A DNA stretch of 24,653 nt from positions 1-24,653 of the forward strand of contig JAHLTZ010000125.1 in NCBI GenBank assembly GCA_025786725.1, read 5' to 3'. Every line of letters begins with the position of its first letter. Within the stretch, counting starts at the first letter, position 1. A program made the position numbers and the translations under genes. Origin of the DNA: Syncephalis fuscata. Its lineage: Eukaryota; Zoopagomycota; Zoopagomycetes; Zoopagales; Piptocephalidaceae. The notes under the pieces are model-generated. The model saw nothing but the letters and a program-made list of their open reading frames with translations. It ran no database searches and had not been told where the DNA came from. Below are positions 19,138 to 24,653 of this stretch, in pieces.

Positions 19138-20522
19138 CACACAACATTGATGTAGCCATCACCTAGCACGCGACTCAGTATCCCAACTAACATACTTAGT
19201 AAATAACCAGGACCTTTAAAAGGGCTCTGCCACTTTTATTCCAACATTCAATACATTAAACAAGTACTAGTTTACATTAAGTAAACCAATGCTCCTATTC
19301 AACATCAAAAAGAAGAAATGAATAAGTTCTTCCTTTATAAATGTTTCTCAATGCAGCTTATTTTAGTACAAAAACCATTATTTGTTATTATCTTAAATAA
19401 ACATTATCAGTTACTTTATTTTATTTTATATTAGTTTTATTACAAGTGCTATCTAATTTATTATTAAGACTAGCGTAGTCATGATTACTTAAGGATTATT
19501 ATTGTCTTTACAAAATTACAATTGATCAAGTAAGCTACTGGTTATAACATTAATCTATTAATATACATTAAAATTAGACATATGTCAGACCTTGAAAATC
19601 TACCTGACTGACCACACAACACCCATTCCAACAACTGGTGATATTTGCCACCACTTACACTTTTTACCACATGAATAGTCATATGGATTATTCAACTATA
19701 TGATTAATCTTATGACAACTCATATAAACAATATCACCTGAGCTCATGACAATTAAGATCGTCAACATCATTAGCGACGTCATATTATTATCATTATTAT
19801 CATTATTATGATTATTATTGCACTAATATACTAACTATTTGTTTAGTATATGAACCAACATATTTTGTCAATCAAATAAACATGATCTTACATCCAATCG
19901 TTCACTTTCCTATCTACAATACATATTTTGTTGCTAAAATACTACGATAGTTTGAAAATAGTGACTTTGACAACAACATAGCATATATAATATATTCTGT
20001 TTGTGTTATTAGTATATTCATAAAAGTGAATGATTTGTATATTTAATACAACTAGATGCTGATATCATTACTACACTTTTCTTTCTGTCAGATACCCAGT
20101 ATTATCATCTAATTTATACTAAATATACTCTATCACATATTCTATTTAGTTATTGTATTAAACCAATATTATTATAAGCATGTTTATTGCTGTTATTGCT
20201 ACATAATTGTGCATCATTCGGCCAACACAGCTACTTCAATGCTAAATTAAAGCAAATCTATCATACCCGACACATTATATATAAATAAAGCTATTAATAA
20301 ATACACAATTCTTGTAAATAAAACAAAGCAAATAATGTAGATTAAGAACAAACAAAGGAATAAAAATATATAAATTACATGAGATAAAGGCAACAATAAT
20401 ATATTTATTGATCACTCATGCATATGCGCAATTAACGTAGTGCCCATTATAATTTAAAATAATACTAAAAGTCTATTATTCTAGCTGTATACTGTTGTAC
20501 ATAATTTATATCTATTAGCGTG
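19138..20522. other. AT-rich spacer, possible solo LTR or promoter fragment at its left end
   Basis: At 19150-19270 a less AT-rich block begins TGTAGCCATCACC and contains CCTTTAAAAGGGCTCTGCC, a core-promoter-like TATA context. It might be a solo LTR. GAT/ATT microsatellite sequence lies at about 19785-19820. Otherwise no gene or element was recognised; the right end holds the 3' flank of the DLT1 homologue. Confidence 0.35.
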
Positions 20523-21523
20523 CTATTCTATGAGGAGCTGACTGTATTCTAAACGAACTCGATGTAAGCTAGAAACTTGTTTTATATCTTGAAACCGCTT
20601 ACCTTTGCATGATCACACTGACCAATTTCATAAAATCCACATACTGTGCCTCCGTCCAAGAGTCGCTGCCAAACCTTGCCGCCTCGTAGGCATTTACATA
20701 GACGCGTGCTATTTGACGATCAATGACCGAGTACGTGACAAGCATATCAAAGTATTGATGTGCTGTCATGCCAGGTGTTCGCTGCGGAATCGATAACTGT
20801 ACTTGTGCCTCCTCGGCTATTATCGTTACATCAGACTAGAATTGCTTATTATTGTATATTTATCCATATAACCTACCAATAATGTCAAATGTTTCACATG
20901 CTGATGCGGTAAATTGTACGTTATCAAGTGCACTATCTAGCAGAATTGATGATCATATATCAGTCAGCCATTGTATATTATATTTTTGTAAACTGTAATG
21001 GCCAGCAAACAATAGTTACCTGGTTGGCCCCAGCCTGGCCGTACACTTTCTTCCGGCAATGGTTTAATATCCGTGCGGATCTGATCAACTTTCGCCAACT
21101 CTTCATGCACCATAACAAAAAGCCGCTATTTATCAGATACCGCAAAGTGTTTTAGTTAGCTGATGTATGAATAGTATACTTACACTGTACCTTTGGAAGA
21201 TCCTCAATACGAATTGGAATTGCACTTCGTGGAATAGCGTGTTTTGCTCGTCTCATAGCAAGTACTCGTGTGCAGCTAAAAAGTGTAGCCAGAACGCCCT
21301 GAACAATAACACTCGGCATTAGTTGAGTAGCAATACAGTAGCAGGTTATAATCACCAAGAAAAAATACGAAGAGCCTATTGCTAGCAAGCTTCGATAATC
21401 CCGGCCATCTGTGGCAGCTTGATAAAGAATATCATAGGCAGCACCGGCCAAACAGGCAGATGCCCCAAGTATGAATACGCTAAGAGAAGCACGGTAGAGA
21501 AGACCACGATGTGTACGCTTCAT
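20523..21523 (-). CDS. DLT1: DLT1 family membrane protein (defect at low temperature), intact
   Basis: Five exons, 21523-21191, 21125-21020, 20936-20877, 20816-20603 and 20568-20523, splice with GT..AG introns of 34-83 bp to a 252-residue protein ending at TAG 20523-20525. Two N-terminal membrane segments (about 12-31 and 47-69) are followed by a cytosolic domain. Conserved features are IPIRIEDLPK (about 102-111), PLPEESVRPGWGQP, and then TPGMTAHQYFDMLVTYSVID and YEAARFGSDSWTEAQYVDF, the block expected in Dlt1 proteins. Yeast Dlt1 is needed for growth in the cold; its biochemical role is unknown. The ATG at 21523 is supported by an in-frame TAA upstream. The first donor is GTACAG rather than the nearby GTAAGT, which would break the frame. 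It is transcribed divergently from the dysferlin-domain gene. Confidence 0.85.
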
Positions 21524-22298
21524 TATACCGCTACTGCTACTGCTATTACCGCTGCTATTGCCACTACACCGACTATACGGTTATTATTGCTTTGTAATTC
21601 CTTGACAAAACAAGGCAAGGGGTAAGAGGTTGAAGAAAAGTAAAAGAATTATATTACAGCCTATTTGGCTCTAGTGAATGACTGTTATACACTTGTCAGT
21701 GCACATTACAAATAATTTTACTTGATCTATTGACCAATTAATAAACAAAACTCCAGTATACTTACAACTAAGTGATGTCCATCAAGATGATTGCTTTTGA
21801 CTGTTCTTGTAATTACTATGTCTAGCATAGTAATTAATACCGTGGTGAAAGTAAATTTTATTTGCATAATATGCTGCTAATATTAGTTGTAGTGAAAATG
21901 AACAGCATCAGCAGTTCTCATGGTCACGACTACAATTTTAACAGCACTCTTAGTTCATGCCAAGAGGGTAGCACGTACACTTTACATTGTGCAGTATCCA
22001 TTTTACTATACTGCCAATTTATAGCAATACTTAAACTATCGTAATTGATCGATATTGGCCATGCTACCAAGGATCATATGCCGTCTAGCGCATGTTGTCC
22101 ATTCATATGACGACATTTGCATTACTTGCCACCTTATAGGCAGTGGCAGTCACGAGTGTTTTCAGTTCACCCTTTCGTGGTCGCCCACTTTCTTAGTTGC
22201 CCTCGGTTTTCTCGCCTTTCATTTTCATTAACGACAACTTTTATATTTCCTCTACCTTTGCCGTGTCTGCTATATTAGGCTGAAGCGATCCAGCCCTG
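21524..22298. promoter_or_regulatory. Shared divergent promoter region of DLT1 and the dysferlin-domain gene
   Basis: This 775-bp interval separates two divergently oriented start codons. Next to DLT1 there is an imperfect AGC/AGT repeat (about 21526-21560). Next to the plus-strand gene there is a pyrimidine-rich tract with TTTC and CTTT runs (about 22150-22260), as often found before fungal start sites. A plus-strand frame at 21862-22044 has no homology I can recognise. Confidence 0.5.
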
Positions 22299-23618
22299 AT
22301 GGCGACTAACAACTCGGTTGGAAGCCAACGATTGCCGTCGCTTATGGTGGCCGATAAGGCCCCACCATCTCTTTCGGTGGACCGACCGCAAGTAACAGGA
22401 TTGGTAAGTGTCTATGTCGGGTACTAGCTAGCGATTAGAAAACAAAGAGCGCCGATAGAACTAAGAAGCTAACCTGGTCTAATACTATTTATTAGCGGTC
22501 ACCAGCACGATCTATACGGCACACCGACAGCGATGCCGGTTCTATAAGATCTCTATCGTCGGAAACAACCTACGAGTTTGAAGCAGTCTACGAGAATCAA
22601 CGAGGGTCAGTCGGTCTAGCGTTTATTTGCTTAAAGCTAACATTTGAGTAGCATGTTTGTATTTGGCGTTCCAAAATTCAGCGCCAAAATGTAAGTATTT
22701 GCTAAATGAGCGTCAATTTGTGATGGATTAATTTACGCTGTTGATCTATTTAGGCTCAATGTCATCGATCCACCACCGTGGTCAGATAGTGAATTTCGGT
22801 AATGATAAATAGATTGTTGATTATTTGCCATTGCTTATTCAAAATACTAGATTTGTATCACCCAACTTGCACTCCTACCAACTGCCAGATCCTAACTGGG
22901 AATGGGCACATCCTGAATGGACAATTGATATGTCGTATGACGTTGACGAAGAGGGCTGGGAGTATGCCTTTCACTTTCATAATTCTTATTGGCATGGTAC
23001 GAAATAATGGGTAGCGAAAATGACGACTAACACGTAATTAGGTACTTACAATGTTGTTCGGTCGTTTGTACGTAGGAGACGATGGGTTCGACTGCGCAGA
23101 CGCAAGGTAAGACAAGCATTGGAGTGAAAGTCATTTAGTAATTAGCCGTGTCCATAAGTTGCATAATGAAACAAATATCCATGGACATCCTATACGGTCA
23201 CGTAGGCCATCGGCACAACCGAATGCACGTGTATCCTCGGTTGGATCAACGGACCAAGAGTTCAATCGCCAGCAGAACTGGCTAGTTTCAATGCGTCGTA
23301 TGCGGATAGACCGGGAAAAACTTGATTATTTGAATCAGTTATTGGAAAGTTCCGCGGGTACAGAGCGATGGTTAACCAACGAAATGGTAAGTATTAGGTG
23401 GAAATCAATCTAAATCGCAATTAACGCGATGGCTATTGTAGCTATTGCAATTTTTATATACGCTTGATTATCACGCCAATCGCTATCGAGCAATTGAGGT
23501 AAGCTGATAACCATTTGTATACGTCGTACTTATTTGCAGTATAGTTAATGAAAAACATGGATATGAACGCCATGGACGTCAGGTATTGACGCATTTACTT
23601 TTTATACCGACCGTATAG
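22299..23618 (+). CDS. Dysferlin-domain (peroxin/Spo73-like) protein
   Basis: ATG is at 22299. Exons are 22299-22403, 22496-22605, 22652-22690, 22754-22798, 22851-22996, 23042-23106 (or to 23123), about 23146-23386 and 23442-23498, possibly with a last one at about 23541-23618. The DysFN part has YENQRGMFVFGVPKFSAKM, DPPPW and LPDPNWEWAHPEW with DMSYDVDEEGWEYAF (about 111-140). The DysFC part has SYWHGTYNVVRSFVRRRRWVR (about 145-165), rich in the Trp and Arg that stack in this fold. A C-terminal region has RMRIDREKLDYLNQLL and LDYHANRYRAIE. Fungal relatives are peroxisome (Pex23/Pex30-type) or sporulation proteins acting at ER-linked membranes. No membrane helix is seen here. Two late junctions do not keep frame with standard splicing; without the last exon the protein ends at TGA 23505-23507. 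Confidence 0.8.
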
Positions 23619-24380
23619 CATTACAACAACTCAGTTCAAATAAGGATTCTTGGCATTGTTTAATAAGATAGTTTTTATAGTTGTACCTATTCTTACTCAG
23701 TGTATATCGAATCAATTGGGTAGTAATATATTTAATAAATTATAAACATATTATACCGGCAGTTCTACTTGATAGTAATTACGTTTATCGCTATAAATCA
23801 TTATATTTTGCTAGTATACCATATATTGATGTAGCTGTGCCACTTTCTATCCTGATGTAGAATCTATTATATCATAGACTATTTATGGTACATAATCGTT
23901 ATATTTAGTAAAACAACACCTAACAGTATGACTAATAAATGTTAATATATATAATATATATGTACTGTAATATATTCTTTAAATCGGGCTTTATCTATTA
24001 TTAAAGCTCTATACGATTGATTTGATTTTTTTCTGTCACACTTCCTCCGCTGTTTTAATTAATACTATCTTGCAACATCGTCAATTATAAAGGCTTATGA
24101 AATTTCATGCTATTTAATGTACTTTTTCTTTTAAAAACAATGGGAAAATAATTTATGTATATTTACTCTAAACGTAAATCATTGTAACAACTTAAAGTGT
24201 CATTTTATGAATAACTGTTATTTACACTGTGCATATCTGCATATCTGTTATAATTAGCGTATTTATTTTCCCAACTCTACTTCTTTTGCATGTCACCATT
24301 TATAATTGACACATTTATATCAGTAAGTAACACGTCTATTAAACGCAAAGCTTTATACTTTCTATCTATTAATCAGCCCA
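23619..24380. other. AT-rich intergenic spacer
   Basis: This is the 3' flank of the dysferlin-domain gene. A/T-rich sequence with short palindromic TA stretches (about 23945-23960). No coding frame or RNA gene was recognised. Confidence 0.5.
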
Positions 24381-24653
24381 TTCTATTTTAAAACGTATTT
24401 GCGGTGTGTGTGGTGTGTGGATGCTAGCAGTGCATTGTTGCCGTTTAGAAAGACGTCCACTCAATTATCGAGTATTTCCTTTTCTCTCTCTTTCGTTATC
24501 ATCTTTCAATTTTACTAGTTTCTCCTGCGCCTTTCACTTTGGACGTCATCGAGCTTGCTTTGCCACGTTCAGACATTCAACTAGTTAATTTCTAGATACA
24601 GCGATCGCTATATGCGTGTATACGTGTGTAGAGGGTGGATGTATATTTGTTAT
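24381..24653 (+). promoter_or_regulatory. Promoter-like pyrimidine-rich tract at the window edge
   Basis: A GT-rich block (24400-24420) is followed by a CT-rich tract (about 24476-24545). A GACGTC palindrome (CRE-like) lies at about 24542. The layout resembles the tract before the dysferlin-domain start, so a plus-strand gene may begin to the right. The open frame 24406-24588 lacks an ATG start and has no recognisable motifs. Confidence 0.3.

Noticed and set aside
21862-22044. Plus-strand 60-codon ORF in the DLT1/dysferlin promoter region
   Set aside because: Non-ATG start, no homology and no splice context; treated as chance.
1-24653. CRISPR array, prophage or bacterial operon
   Set aside because: Spliceosomal introns, eukaryotic protein families and lack of regularly spaced repeats rule these out.

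Overview
This is a eukaryotic, AT-rich window with sparse genes. The genes are split by short introns, mostly 40-70 bp, with GT..AG ends and CTAAC-like branch sites. The recognisable proteins are a Dlt1-type membrane protein, a fungal dysferlin-domain (peroxin/Spo73-like) protein, a fungal class I SAM methyltransferase, an FHA-kinase of the Chk2/Rad53/Cds1 type, an F-box/WD-like relic and a GPCR-like relic. Together they point to a fungus. The low GC content, long gene-poor stretches and decayed repeats would suit an early-diverging lineage with an expanded genome, but the lineage is inference only.

Layout. 1-45: probable acidic C-terminal tail of a plus-strand gene entering from the left. 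612-3281 (minus): FHA plus protein-kinase gene in about 12 exons with an alanine-rich C-terminal tail; several reading-frame conflicts and altered catalytic motifs suggest a damaged or pseudokinase gene. 3480-6955 (minus): decayed coding sequence; the 5365-6955 part reads as an F-box/beta-propeller protein broken by stops and frameshifts. 6956-15062: about 8 kb without an intact gene. It holds diverged dispersed repeats, minisatellites, a GC-richer island with an 81-bp direct repeat and a three-way-junction palindrome, and a Ty3/gypsy reverse-transcriptase relic. 15063-16671 (minus): intact four-exon methyltransferase. 16738-17640 (minus): remains of a GPCR-like membrane protein. 17640-20522: gene-poor, with a short TA-flanked MITE-like palindrome. 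20523-21523 (minus): intact five-exon DLT1 homologue. 22299-23618 (plus): dysferlin-domain gene, divergent from DLT1 across a shared 0.78-kb intergenic promoter region. 23619-24653: AT-rich sequence, then a pyrimidine-rich promoter-like tract at the right edge.

The genes do not form an obvious pathway. The DLT1 and methyltransferase models splice cleanly from ATG to stop. The kinase, F-box and GPCR-like loci, and two junctions of the dysferlin gene, do not. Either several loci are decaying or the assembly contains one-base indels. No new defence or biosynthetic system was found. The most unusual items are the broken Chk2-like kinase, the hidden F-box/WD relic, the three-way-junction palindrome and a possible 22-nt intron.
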